From an uncultured Clostridia bacterium (GTDB taxonomy: Bacteria; Bacillota; Clostridia; UBA1381), in the NCBI GenBank assembly GCA_934462945.1, contig CAKSJF010000026.1, positions 1-30,138 of the forward strand: a DNA stretch of 30,138 nt, in the 5' to 3' direction. Shown here piece by piece: positions 12,637-19,997 of the stretch. The notes beneath the pieces were generated by a model that was not told the origin of the DNA, did no database searches, and saw only the letters and a list, made by a program, of their open reading frames with translations. Position numbers and translations under genes: made by a program. How positions within the stretch are numbered: position 1 is the first letter of the stretch; each line of letters starts with the position of its first letter.

Positions 12637-15279
12637 ATGAAAAAATTACTAATCTTAGACAGCAACAGTATCCTAAACCGCGCCTTTTACGGCATCCGGC
12701 TTCTGTCCGCAAAGGACGGAACACCAACCAACGCGATTTACGGACTTTTGAATATTTTACTAAAGCTGATGGAGGAGCAGAAGCCGGATTATCTTTGCGC
12801 TGCATTTGATCTTTCCGCGCCCACCTTCCGGCATAAAATGTATGATGGCTACAAAGCGCAGAGAAAGCCGATGCCGGACGATCTGAAAGCGCAGATGCCG
12901 CTTGCAAAAGAACTTTTTTCAAAAATGAATATTAAGTTATTAGAGCTTTCCGGGTATGAGGCAGACGATATTATCGGAACGGTTTCTGCCATCTGCGAGA
13001 ATGAGGGAATTGAGTGTCTGATTGCAACGGGCGATAAGGACGATTTGCAGCTTGCATCGGACAAAACAAAAATCATTCTGACGGTGAGCCGGAGCGGCGT
13101 GAACGAGACAACTGTTTATGACGATCAGGCGGTATTTGCACGCTATCATGTATCACCGAAAGAATTTATTGATGTAAAAGCGCTGATGGGTGACGCATCG
13201 GATAACATTCCGGGAGTTGCCGGAATCGGCGAAAAAACGGCAATGTCACTTGTGGAAAAGCACCACAGCATTGAATATATTTATGAGCATCTTGAGGAAA
13301 TCGGCGTAAAGGGTGCAATGCTTGAAAAGCTGAAAAAGGGAAAGGATATGGCATATTTAAGCAAGCAGCTTGCCACGATTGACCGTGCTGTACCGATTCC
13401 GTTTTCCGCAGAGGAATGCAGACTTTCCGGAACGCTTTCCGAGCATGCCGGAGACGGACTTTATGAATTTCTAAAGCGTTTGGAGTTGAATAGCCTGATC
13501 AAGCGGCTTGCTCTTGCACCAACGGAAGAACCGCAGGAAACGGTCGATTTGTTTGACGGCGTGACACTCAAAATGGCAGAGCGCCTTTCAGAATGGGAAA
13601 CCTGGATTCATGAAATGATTCAAAAAAAAGAGTGTGCAGTTTATTTTACAAAAAAAGGTGAAATCGGACTTGCCGCCGGAAAAATGAGCGTTGGTATCGA
13701 TTGCGGACGGTTTGGCGAGGACGCGGTATTGGCGGCGCTTTGTCCGCTTTTAGAAAATGAGAATGTCAGAAAAATTATGTTTTCTTCCAAAGATGTCAGG
13801 GTTCGTCTTTGGGATAGGGCAAGGATTTTCGGAATCTGTGATGATGTGGAAATCGGCGCGTATTTAGCAGACCCTGCAAAAAATTCCTACACGGTCGGCG
13901 GACTGACCGAGGACTATTTCGGAGTGACGCTGAAGCCGCAGGGGCAAAACCAGCTTTCCCTTTTTGACGAGGGGGAAAGCGATCAGGTATGCCGGGAGAC
14001 TTATGCGGTTTTGCGCCTGCGGGATGAAATTCGGAAAAAGCTTTCAAAAATGGAGCAGTTGCAGCTTTATGAGGAAATTGAACTGCCGCTTTCCGAGGTT
14101 TTAGCAGATATGCAGATCCGCGGCGTGAAGATAGACCGCGAGCAGCTTTCTGCATTCGGCGCAGCATTGGGTTCGAGAATTGACGAGATTACACGGGATA
14201 TTTACCTGCTCTGCGGCGAGGAATTTAACTTAAATTCTCCAAAGCAGCTTGGGGTGATTCTGTTTGAAAAGTTAGGGTTAAAGGCAGGAAAAAAGACGAA
14301 AACCGGTTACTCTACGAATGCCGAAACATTAGAGGGACTTTTGGGAGAGCATCCGGTTATTGAACTTTTAATGGAATACCGCCAGCTTTCCAAGCTGAAA
14401 AATACCTATTGTGATGGACTGGCGGCAGTGATTGACCCGGCGGACGGCAGAATTCATTCAAACTTTACCCAAACTGTCACGGTTACCGGCAGAATCAGCT
14501 CCACCGAACCGAATTTGCAGAATATTCCGGTTCGGACGGCGTTAGGACGTGAACTTCGGAAAATGTTTGTGGCAGACGGAGACGACTATGTATTGGTGGA
14601 TGCGGACTATTCGCAGATTGAGCTGCGTGTTTTGGCGCATATTGCCGATGATGAGCATATGATCAATGCGTTTTCACACGGAGAGGATATTCATGCAGTG
14701 ACAGCGGCACAGGTTTTAGGGATTTCGCAATCCGAGGTGACCCCGGAACAGAGAAGCTGGGCAAAGGCGGTCAATTTCGGAATTGTCTATGGAATTGGAG
14801 AATACAGTCTGGCAAAGGATTTAAAAATTTCGGTCAGGGAAGCAAGACAGTATATTGCAAATTATCTGGAGAACTACAACGGTGTCCGGAGTTATATGGA
14901 GGAAATTAAGAAAAAGGCGGCAGAGGACGGTTATGTTCAGACGCTTTTCCATCGGATTCGGTATATTCCGGAGCTGAAAGCCTCTAATTTTAATGTCCGT
15001 GCTTTTGGAGAACGTGTCGCTTTGAATACACCGATCCAGGGAACGGCGGCAGATATTATCAAGCTGGCAATGGTGCGTGTTTATAAGCGGCTTTTAAAGG
15101 AACAGATGAAAACAAAGCTGATTTTGCAGATTCACGACGAACTGATTCTGGAAGCGCCCCGGGAGGAAGCGGAAAAGGCAGCAAAAATCCTTTCTGAGGA
15201 GATGGAACATGTGGTTGATTTCCGCGTTCCGCTGACGGCAGATTGTCACATTGGCAGGAGTTGGTATGATGCAAAATAA
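12637..15279 (+). CDS. polA: DNA polymerase I
   Basis: An 880-residue DNA polymerase I for Okazaki-fragment processing and repair synthesis. The 5'-nuclease domain fills about residues 1-300 (acidic clusters E108-ADD and T-G-D-K-D-D 131-136, helix-hairpin-helix GVAGIGEKTA 193-202). The middle domain (310-490) lacks the DxE exonuclease motif, so 3'-5' proofreading is probably absent, as in Bacillus Pol I. Polymerase motif A is D655-A-D-Y-S-Q-I-E, motif B is R706-S-W-A-K710 with F714, and motif C is H833-D-E. ATG 12637 follows AGAGGA by six bases and lies ten bases after the ung stop; an in-frame ATG at 12580 inside ung is rejected. The 3' end overlaps coaE. Confidence 0.98.
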   Translation: MKKLLILDSNSILNRAFYGIRLLSAKDGTPTNAIYGLLNILLKLMEEQKPDYLCAAFDLSAPTFRHKMYDGYKAQRKPMPDDLKAQMPLAKELFSKMNIKLLELSGYEADDIIGTVSAICENEGIECLIATGDKDDLQLASDKTKIILTVSRSGVNETTVYDDQAVFARYHVSPKEFIDVKALMGDASDNIPGVAGIGEKTAMSLVEKHHSIEYIYEHLEEIGVKGAMLEKLKKGKDMAYLSKQLATIDRAVPIPFSAEECRLSGTLSEHAGDGLYEFLKRLELNSLIKRLALAPTEEPQETVDLFDGVTLKMAERLSEWETWIHEMIQKKECAVYFTKKGEIGLAAGKMSVGIDCGRFGEDAVLAALCPLLENENVRKIMFSSKDVRVRLWDRARIFGICDDVEIGAYLADPAKNSYTVGGLTEDYFGVTLKPQGQNQLSLFDEGESDQVCRETYAVLRLRDEIRKKLSKMEQLQLYEEIELPLSEVLADMQIRGVKIDREQLSAFGAALGSRIDEITRDIYLLCGEEFNLNSPKQLGVILFEKLGLKAGKKTKTGYSTNAETLEGLLGEHPVIELLMEYRQLSKLKNTYCDGLAAVIDPADGRIHSNFTQTVTVTGRISSTEPNLQNIPVRTALGRELRKMFVADGDDYVLVDADYSQIELRVLAHIADDEHMINAFSHGEDIHAVTAAQVLGISQSEVTPEQRSWAKAVNFGIVYGIGEYSLAKDLKISVREARQYIANYLENYNGVRSYMEEIKKKAAEDGYVQTLFHRIRYIPELKASNFNVRAFGERVALNTPIQGTAADIIKLAMVRVYKRLLKEQMKTKLILQIHDELILEAPREEAEKAAKILSEEMEHVVDFRVPLTADCHIGRSWYDAK

Positions 15280-15871
15280 AAAAAGACTTATCGGAATCAC
15301 CGGCGGCACAGGCTGCGGGAAAAGCGAGGCGGCGCAAGTGATCCGGGAGGCAGGCTATGAGGTTTTGGATGCGGATAAAATCTGCCGGGAGGTCGTCCTG
15401 CCGGAAAAGCCGGCTTTGGCAGAAATCCGGCACGTATTTGGTGAGGATGTTATCCTGCCGGATGGCACGCTTGACCGGAAAGGGTTGGGAGCAATCGTAT
15501 TTTCTGACCCGGAAAAGCTTTCTGTCCTGAATCACATTATGTTTTCCTATGTGATGCAGGAAACGGAGGAGTGCCTGAAAAAGGCGCATGGGGAAATCTG
15601 CTTTTTCGACGCGCCGCTGCTCTTGGAATATGGACTGGATCAGCGGTGCAGTGCGGTGATTGCAGTGCTGGCAGACCGGGAAAAAAGGATTGCGCGGATT
15701 ATGGCGCGTGACGGTCTTTCCAGAGAAAATGCAGTTTCCCGGATAAATTCTCAAAATAAGGACGAGTTTTATCTTGAAAAATCAGATTATGTGGTGTATA
15801 ATAATAGTACAAAGGACGAATTGTCCGGACAAATTATGAAAATAATCAAGCAATTGAGGGAAATGCCTTGA
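15269..15871 (+). CDS. coaE: Dephospho-CoA kinase
   Basis: A 200-residue P-loop kinase catalysing the last step of coenzyme A synthesis, ATP-dependent phosphorylation of dephospho-CoA. Walker A GGTGCGKS occupies residues 12-19, preceded by R-L-I-G-I-T. The substrate segment L-D-A-D-K-I-C-R-E-V and the lid R-M/I-x-A-R-D-G-L-S (I-M-A-R-D-G-L-S) are present. ATG 15269, with AGGAG eight bases upstream, is preferred; ATG 15266 is nearly as good. The start overlaps the polA end by 11 bases, and the end overlaps the transglycosylase start by 4, indicating translational coupling. The polA-coaE order is a common arrangement in Firmicutes. Confidence 0.96.
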   Translation: MQNKKRLIGITGGTGCGKSEAAQVIREAGYEVLDADKICREVVLPEKPALAEIRHVFGEDVILPDGTLDRKGLGAIVFSDPEKLSVLNHIMFSYVMQETEECLKKAHGEICFFDAPLLLEYGLDQRCSAVIAVLADREKRIARIMARDGLSRENAVSRINSQNKDEFYLEKSDYVVYNNSTKDELSGQIMKIIKQLREMP

Positions 15872-16416
15872 AAAAAATCAGAGTGTTATCGGGATTTTTA
15901 GCGCTTTTGATCATCATTGCCGGATTGCGGTTCGGGTGTATGGCATGCGTTTCGTTTCTATATCCCCTGCGCTATGAGGAAGAAATTCGTCAGAGTGCTG
16001 AGGAATACCAGCTGGACCCGTATCTTGTGATGGCGATGGTAAAAACGGAGAGCAATTTTAATCTTCGTGCGCATTCGGGTGTGGCGCGCGGCTTAATGCA
16101 GCTGACCGACAGCACCGCACAATGGATTGCGGAAAAGATGGGGATTGAATTTCAGCCGGAGGATGTGGAGAATCCGGCGCTGAATATTCAGATGGGGTGC
16201 TACTACCTACGCTATCTTCTGGATTATTACAACAACGAGGATTTAGCGCTGGCAGCATATAATGCCGGCATGGGAAATGTCACCTCCTGGCTTTCGGATG
16301 AACGCTACAGCAAGAATCAGAAAGAGCTATCAAAAATTCCGTTTGCGGAAACAGAAAACTATGTTAAAAAAATAGAACGGTTTTACCGGGTATATTCATA
16401 TTTATATTCAAAATAA
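15868..16416 (+). CDS. Membrane-anchored lytic transglycosylase (SLT domain)
   Basis: A 182-residue exported peptidoglycan lyase that cleaves the MurNAc-GlcNAc bond to leave 1,6-anhydroMurNAc. An N-terminal hydrophobic helix (about residues 8-30) acts as uncleaved anchor or signal. The SLT domain has the catalytic E61 in VKTESNF, then GVARGLMQLT, N-I-Q-M-G-C-Y-Y-L and A-A-Y-N-A-G-M-G-N-V. The start is TTG 15868, with GAGGG seven bases upstream, overlapping the coaE stop (TTGA). Length and order resemble the Slt70 C-terminal domain alone. Its place between coaE and a nucleotide kinase-like gene is a standard clostridial arrangement; with uppP downstream, it adds a cell-wall theme to the operon. 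Confidence 0.93.
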   Translation: MKKIRVLSGFLALLIIIAGLRFGCMACVSFLYPLRYEEEIRQSAEEYQLDPYLVMAMVKTESNFNLRAHSGVARGLMQLTDSTAQWIAEKMGIEFQPEDVENPALNIQMGCYYLRYLLDYYNNEDLALAAYNAGMGNVTSWLSDERYSKNQKELSKIPFAETENYVKKIERFYRVYSYLYSK

Positions 16417-16428
16417 GGAGAGATTTTT

Positions 16429-17055
16429 ATGAAAAACACAGTCATTACAATCGGACGGCAGTTTGGCAGCGGCGGAAAGGAGTTTGGGGAAAAGCTTGCA
16501 AAGGAGCTTGGAATTTCCTTTTATGATGAGGAGCTTTTATCCATGGCGGCAGAAAAGAGCAATATCGATGAGGATATTTTAAAGCTTGCAGATGAAAAGG
16601 CAACGAACAGCCTTTTGTATTCTTTAGTGGTCAGCGGAGGACTTCGGAGCGTTCTGACGCAGGGCGTATGCGATCTTCCGATCAACGACCGTGTATTCTT
16701 GGCACAGGCAGAGAGTATTAAGGAACTGGCAAGAAAGGAATCCTGCGTCATTGTAGGACGGTGTGCCGACTATGTTTTGCAGGATGTGGACGTCAACCAT
16801 GTGGATGTGTTTGTCTATGCGGACATGGACAGCCGTGTTGCGCGGATCAGCAAGCTATATGGCTTAAATCATGCAGAAGCACGCGACCGTATTATCAAAA
16901 CAGAGAAAAAACGTAAAGCATATTACAATTACTATAGCAACCAGGAATGGGGAAGAATGAGCAACTACAGTCTTTGCATCAATGTCACCGATCTGGGGGT
17001 GGACGGAGCAGTCCAGGTTGCAAAGGCATATGCGGAGAATATGAAAAAAGCATAA
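16429..17055 (+). CDS. Cytidylate kinase-like family protein
   Basis: A 208-residue P-loop protein of the Cytidylate_kin2 (PF13189) family. The N-terminus I-T-I-G-R-Q-F-G-S-G-G-K matches the family's modified P-loop. Further blocks are F-Y-D-E-E-L-L, V-I-V-G-R-C-A-D-Y-V-L and R-D-R-I-I-K-T-E-K-K-R-K-A-Y-Y. These proteins resemble CMP kinases but differ from Cmk, and their natural substrate is not established. AGGAGA precedes ATG 16429; the gene starts 12 bases after the transglycosylase stop and is followed 21 bases later by uppP, so co-expression is likely. A role in nucleoside monophosphate phosphorylation is inference. Confidence 0.88.
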   Translation: MKNTVITIGRQFGSGGKEFGEKLAKELGISFYDEELLSMAAEKSNIDEDILKLADEKATNSLLYSLVVSGGLRSVLTQGVCDLPINDRVFLAQAESIKELARKESCVIVGRCADYVLQDVDVNHVDVFVYADMDSRVARISKLYGLNHAEARDRIIKTEKKRKAYYNYYSNQEWGRMSNYSLCINVTDLGVDGAVQVAKAYAENMKKA

Positions 17056-17076
17056 CAAAAAAAGAGGGTATATGAC

Positions 17077-17919
17077 ATGTTAGAGATTATCAAAGCGGTT
17101 ATTCTGGGTATTGTGCAGGGCATTACAGAATGGCTTCCGATTTCCAGCACCGGACATCTGATTTTGGTGGAGCGTTTTTTGCGGCTGAATCAATCGCAGG
17201 AGTTTAAGGATTTATTTGTAGTAATCATTCAGTTTGGATCAATTTTAGCGGTTTTGACGCTTTATTTCCACAAGCTGAACCCGTTTTCACCAAAGAAAAG
17301 CGTACAGGAAAAACGCAATACCTGGCTGATGTGGTTTAAGGTAATTATAGCAATGCTTCCGGCGGCTGTTGCCGGAGTGCTGCTGGACAATCTGGTAACG
17401 AGTACCCTGTCAGTTCCTTTTGTCATTGCACTTGCCTTGATTGTGTATGGTGTCCTGTTCATTCTGATTGAGCGTCAGCATAAAAAGCCGAGAATTTCCT
17501 CCATAGATGAAATGAGCTACAAAACAGCATTGCTGATCGGTGTGTTTCAGGTGCTTTCCCTGATTCCGGGAACGTCCCGTTCCGGCTCGACTATCCTGGG
17601 CGCAGTGATTTTAGGTACTTCCCGGAGTGTTGCGGCAGAATTTTCGTTCTTTCTTGCGATTCCGGTGATGTTTGGTGCAAGCCTCCTGCGCGGTGTGAAA
17701 TTTGTAATGGAAAACGGACTTGCTCTGGATGCTGGCGGCGGCTGGATTCTTTTGGTTGGAACGGCAGTTTCCTATCTTGTTTCTCTCTGGGCAATCCGAT
17801 TCTTGGTCGGATATATCAGAAAGCATGATTTCACCGCATTCGGGTATTACCGGATTGTGTTAGGTATGTTGGTTCTGATCTATTTTGCGATAACAGGCGG
17901 CTTGTTTGTACTTTCATAA
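17077..17919 (+). CDS. uppP: Undecaprenyl-diphosphatase
   Basis: A 280-residue polytopic membrane enzyme (BacA/UppP family) that dephosphorylates undecaprenyl diphosphate to recycle the lipid carrier used for peptidoglycan and wall polymers; overexpression of the family gives bacitracin tolerance. Both signature blocks are present: G-I-T-E18-W-L-P-I-S-S-T-G-H at residues 15-27, and PGTSRSG at 164-170 with its essential arginine. About eight hydrophobic segments span the rest. AGAGGG lies upstream of ATG 17077. It works on the same lipid carrier as the WecA/TagO-type enzyme encoded near 26 kb in this window. Confidence 0.97.
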   Translation: MLEIIKAVILGIVQGITEWLPISSTGHLILVERFLRLNQSQEFKDLFVVIIQFGSILAVLTLYFHKLNPFSPKKSVQEKRNTWLMWFKVIIAMLPAAVAGVLLDNLVTSTLSVPFVIALALIVYGVLFILIERQHKKPRISSIDEMSYKTALLIGVFQVLSLIPGTSRSGSTILGAVILGTSRSVAAEFSFFLAIPVMFGASLLRGVKFVMENGLALDAGGGWILLVGTAVSYLVSLWAIRFLVGYIRKHDFTAFGYYRIVLGMLVLIYFAITGGLFVLS

Positions 17920-17932
17920 GGGGAGAGACTGC

Positions 17933-18187
17933 ATGTACGAATGGATCTTCATTGGATGGAATCTGGCAGTGTTTTTTCTGTATGGATGGGATAAACACCG
18001 GGCAATATCGGGCGGATGGAGAGTGCCGGAAAATGTACTGCTCGGCACAGCATTCCTCCTGGGCGGCGTTGGCGGTGTGCTGGGAATGATTGTTTGGCAT
18101 CATAAAACCTCCAAAATGCGCTTCCGTCTGCTTGTTCCTTGTTTCTTTTTACTGACTCTGTCGGTGATGAGATGTTTGGGGGGATGA
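17933..18187 (+). CDS. DUF1294 small membrane protein
   Basis: An 84-residue protein matching DUF1294: the conserved Y-G-W-D-K-H-R-A, W-R-V-P-E-N-V-L-L, G-G-V-G-G-V-L-G-M and H-H-K-T-S-K-M-R-F pattern, with three to four hydrophobic segments. The function of the family is unknown; it is predicted to be an inner-membrane protein. ATG 17933 follows GGGGAGA at good spacing and lies 13 bases after the uppP stop; an in-frame ATG at 17906 inside uppP is rejected. It is the last well-supported gene of the ancestral operon before the inserted HicBA module. Confidence 0.88.
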   Translation: MYEWIFIGWNLAVFFLYGWDKHRAISGGWRVPENVLLGTAFLLGGVGGVLGMIVWHHKTSKMRFRLLVPCFFLLTLSVMRCLGG

Positions 18188-18190
18188 GCA

Positions 18191-18277
18191 GTGGCAAAAA
18201 AGATTGAAAAGATTGTCAACCAACTAAAAGGAATGATCGAGGAGGTTGCAATTTTAGAGTATGATAAAATTGCATAG
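18191..18277 (+). CDS. Possible 28-residue charged peptide
   Basis: A short frame starts with GTG 18191 six bases after GGGGGA and runs 28 codons to TAG 18275. The peptide is lysine/glutamate-rich and could form one amphipathic helix (K-K-I-E-K-I-V ... L-E-Y-D-K-I-A). It begins three bases after the DUF1294 stop, so it could be translationally coupled. It ends three bases before the first 29-bp direct repeat. It may be a genuine small protein, a remnant truncated by the neighbouring insertion, or chance. Confidence 0.3.
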   Translation: MAKKIEKIVNQLKGMIEEVAILEYDKIA

Positions 18278-18280
18278 AGA

Positions 18281-18309
18281 TTCTTTGTAAATATCACGAA
18301 AAAAGGTTG
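18281..18309 (+). repeat. 29-bp direct repeat, copy 1 (upstream of HicBA)
   Basis: This copy begins TTCTTTGTAAATATCACG and ends AAAGGTTG, identical over 29 bases to 18769-18797. It lies three bases after the stop of the small upstream frame. Here it is not followed by the 3' arm of the terminator hairpin. Confidence 0.95.
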
Positions 18310-18349
18310 ATCTATAAATCAAAAAGGTAATGATAGAATGGAGAAGTTT

Positions 18350-18568
18350 ATGGAATATATTATTAATTTAACGTGGGATGATGATGCAAGTGTGTGGATT
18401 GCAACCAGTGATGATATACCAGGTCTTGTATTGGAATCAGGTTCGTTTGATGCTTTGCTGGAACGTATTCGATTTGCTGCACCGGAAATTATTGCATTAA
18501 ATCACCCAAAGCAGTCTTCATATGTTTTATCTTTTGTATCCAATAGACATGAAAGGATTGCTTTGTGA
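18350..18568 (+). CDS. HicB-like antitoxin (DUF1902)
   Basis: A 72-residue DUF1902/HicB-type protein. The pattern W-D-D-D-A-S-V-W-I-A-T-S-D-D-I-P-G-L-V-L-E, then F-D-A-L-L-E-R-I-R-F-A-A-P-E, is the family core, a partial RNase H-like fold that binds and inhibits HicA. Unlike longer HicB proteins, it has no C-terminal HTH or RHH DNA-binding domain, so autoregulation by this protein alone is doubtful. ATG 18350, with GGAG six bases upstream, is preferred; ATG 18338 is possible and would add four residues. Its stop overlaps the hicA start (TGATG), the usual coupling of a toxin-antitoxin operon. The pair is bounded by 29-bp direct repeats. Confidence 0.87.
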   Translation: MEYIINLTWDDDASVWIATSDDIPGLVLESGSFDALLERIRFAAPEIIALNHPKQSSYVLSFVSNRHERIAL

Positions 18569-18765
18569 TGGCGGAATATGAGAAAAAAGTGCGAGACATA
18601 CTTCGTAAGAATCATTGCACATTTTTCCGACATGGAAAGGGTGATCATGATATTTGGTACAGCCCAATCACGGATCGGCATATCACGGTTGACACAAAAA
18701 TCAAATCGCGGCATACCGCAAATGAGATTATGAAACAGAGCGGTATAGATTATCGATTTCGTTAA
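18568..18765 (+). CDS. hicA: HicA-type mRNA interferase toxin
   Basis: A 65-residue HicA (YcfA) protein with a double-stranded-RNA-binding-like fold, expected to cleave mRNA in a translation-linked way and cause reversible growth arrest unless bound by HicB. The signature F-F-R-H-G-K-G-D-H-D-I-W-Y holds the catalytic histidine (GDHD), followed by the typical end I-K-S-R-H-T-A-N-E-I-M-K-Q-S-G-I. The length is normal and no inactivating change is visible. ATG 18568 shares one base with the antitoxin stop; AAAGGA lies about ten bases upstream. Antitoxin-first order is the less common one for hicAB but is usual for DUF1902 pairs. Confidence 0.9.
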   Translation: MAEYEKKVRDILRKNHCTFFRHGKGDHDIWYSPITDRHITVDTKIKSRHTANEIMKQSGIDYRFR

Positions 18766-18768
18766 TGG

Positions 18769-18797
18769 TTCTTTGTAAATATCACGAAAAAAGGTTG
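18769..18797 (+). repeat. 29-bp direct repeat, copy 2 (downstream of HicBA)
   Basis: This copy is identical to 18281-18309, 488 bp further on. It begins three bases after the hicA stop codon, and its last 11 bases (AAAAAAGGTTG) are the 5' arm of the terminator that follows. Confidence 0.95.
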
Positions 18798-18826
18798 CTT
18801 TTTAGGACAGAAAAGCAGCCTTTTTT
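18787..18826 (+). terminator. Intrinsic terminator of the ung-uppP-HicBA transcript
   Basis: A 16-bp stem (5' arm 18787-18802, 3' arm 18811-18826, one G-U pair) with an 8-nt loop ends in a six-T run. Its 5' arm overlaps copy 2 of the 29-bp repeat. Confidence 0.92.
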
Positions 18827-18866
18827 GTTAGATATAGAAATGTTTTTTGAAATTTCTGAAAAACTG

Positions 18867-18895
18867 TTGAATTTTCTGCTTTTTTATGTTAAAGT
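18867..18895 (+). promoter_or_regulatory. Probable promoter of potABCD
   Basis: TTGAAT (18867-18872), 17 bp and TAAAGT (18890-18895), a moderate match, lie 39 bp before the potA start codon. It follows a strong terminator, so a promoter is required in this gap. Confidence 0.5.
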
Positions 18896-18934
18896 GATAC
18901 TGGTATTTTTCATAAAAAATTGGAGGTGTATAGG

Positions 18935-19984
18935 TTGAAAAATATTATTAATTTAAAGGACATTGTTGTGGAGTTTGACGGCGAGAGCATTTTGCAGAAT
19001 ATCAATCTAGATATTCGCGATAAGGAGTTTGTCACGCTTTTGGGTCCGTCCGGATGCGGAAAAACAACCACGCTGCGGATTATCGGCGGTTTTTTGCAAC
19101 CGAACAGCGGGGATGTTTTGTTTGAGGGAAAGCGGATCAATCAGCTGCCACCCTATCGGCGGAATGTTAATACTGTCTTTCAGCGATATGCGCTGTTTCC
19201 GCACTTAAATGTGTACGACAATATTGCCTTTGGATTAAAGGTTCAGAAATTACCGGAAAAGGAAATCAGAAACCGGGTAGGAGAAATGCTGGAATTAGTG
19301 AATCTGCGCGGCTTTGAAAAGCGCGGAGTAAACCGTTTATCCGGCGGTCAGCAGCAGCGTGTGGCAATTGCACGCGCACTGGTCAACCGTCCGAAGGTGC
19401 TGCTTTTGGACGAGCCTTTGGGCGCTCTGGATTTAAAGCTCCGAAAGGAAATGCAGATTGAATTAAAAAGAATCCAGCAGAGCTTGGAGATTACCTTTGT
19501 GTATGTTACCCACGATCAGGAGGAGGCGCTCACAATGAGCGATACTGTTGTGGTGATGAATAAGGGAAATATTCAGCAGATCGGCAGTCCGGTTGATATA
19601 TATAATGAGCCGATTAATGCCTTTGTGGCAGATTTTATCGGTGAGAGTAATGTTTTAAAGGGTGTTATGCTTCGGGATTTTTTAGTAGAAATCAGCGGAC
19701 GGCAGTTTGAATGCGTGGACAAAGGCTTTGCTGAGAACGAGGCGGTGGATGTTGTGATCCGTCCGGAGGACGTGCAGTTGATCCCGGCAGCGGATGCGCA
19801 GATTTCAGGTGTAGTAGAATCGGTTACCTTTAAGGGTGTACACTACGAAATGCTGATCGACGCATACGATTTCCGCTGGATGGTGCATTCCACCAAAGCG
19901 GCGGAACTTGGGTCTACCGTTGGCATGACCTTCGATCCTTACGACATTCATGTTATGCACAAGATGAAAGAGACGGCATTTTAA
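18935..19984 (+). CDS. potA: Spermidine/putrescine ABC transporter ATP-binding protein
   Basis: A 349-residue cytoplasmic ATPase powering polyamine uptake through PotBC. Walker A GPSGCGKT is at residues 37-44, Q-loop V-F-Q-R-Y-A-L-F-P-H at 81-90, signature LSGGQQQR at 135-142, Walker B VLLLDE at 155-160 and H-loop H193. The C-terminal 110 residues are a TOBE regulatory domain (V-I-R-P-E-D-V-Q). TTG 18935 is chosen as start because GGAGGTG at 18922-18928 lies six bases upstream; the TTG at 18920 overlaps it. It is first of four tightly spaced genes, potA-potB-potC-potD, with gaps of 13 bp, 12 bp and a 4-bp overlap. Confidence 0.95.
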   Translation: MKNIINLKDIVVEFDGESILQNINLDIRDKEFVTLLGPSGCGKTTTLRIIGGFLQPNSGDVLFEGKRINQLPPYRRNVNTVFQRYALFPHLNVYDNIAFGLKVQKLPEKEIRNRVGEMLELVNLRGFEKRGVNRLSGGQQQRVAIARALVNRPKVLLLDEPLGALDLKLRKEMQIELKRIQQSLEITFVYVTHDQEEALTMSDTVVVMNKGNIQQIGSPVDIYNEPINAFVADFIGESNVLKGVMLRDFLVEISGRQFECVDKGFAENEAVDVVIRPEDVQLIPAADAQISGVVESVTFKGVHYEMLIDAYDFRWMVHSTKAAELGSTVGMTFDPYDIHVMHKMKETAF

Positions 19985-19997
19985 GGAGGGCGGAGCA

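Noticed and set aside
15059..15754. 231-codon antisense frame over the polA end and coaE
   Set aside because: It is opposite two certain genes, its product has no domain-like pattern, and no start signal or promoter is seen.
18281..18797. HicBA repeat unit as an integron cassette with attC sites
   Set aside because: The 29-bp repeats lack the long imperfect dyad and the paired RYYYAAC/GTTRRRY core sites expected of attC, and no integrase gene is in the window.
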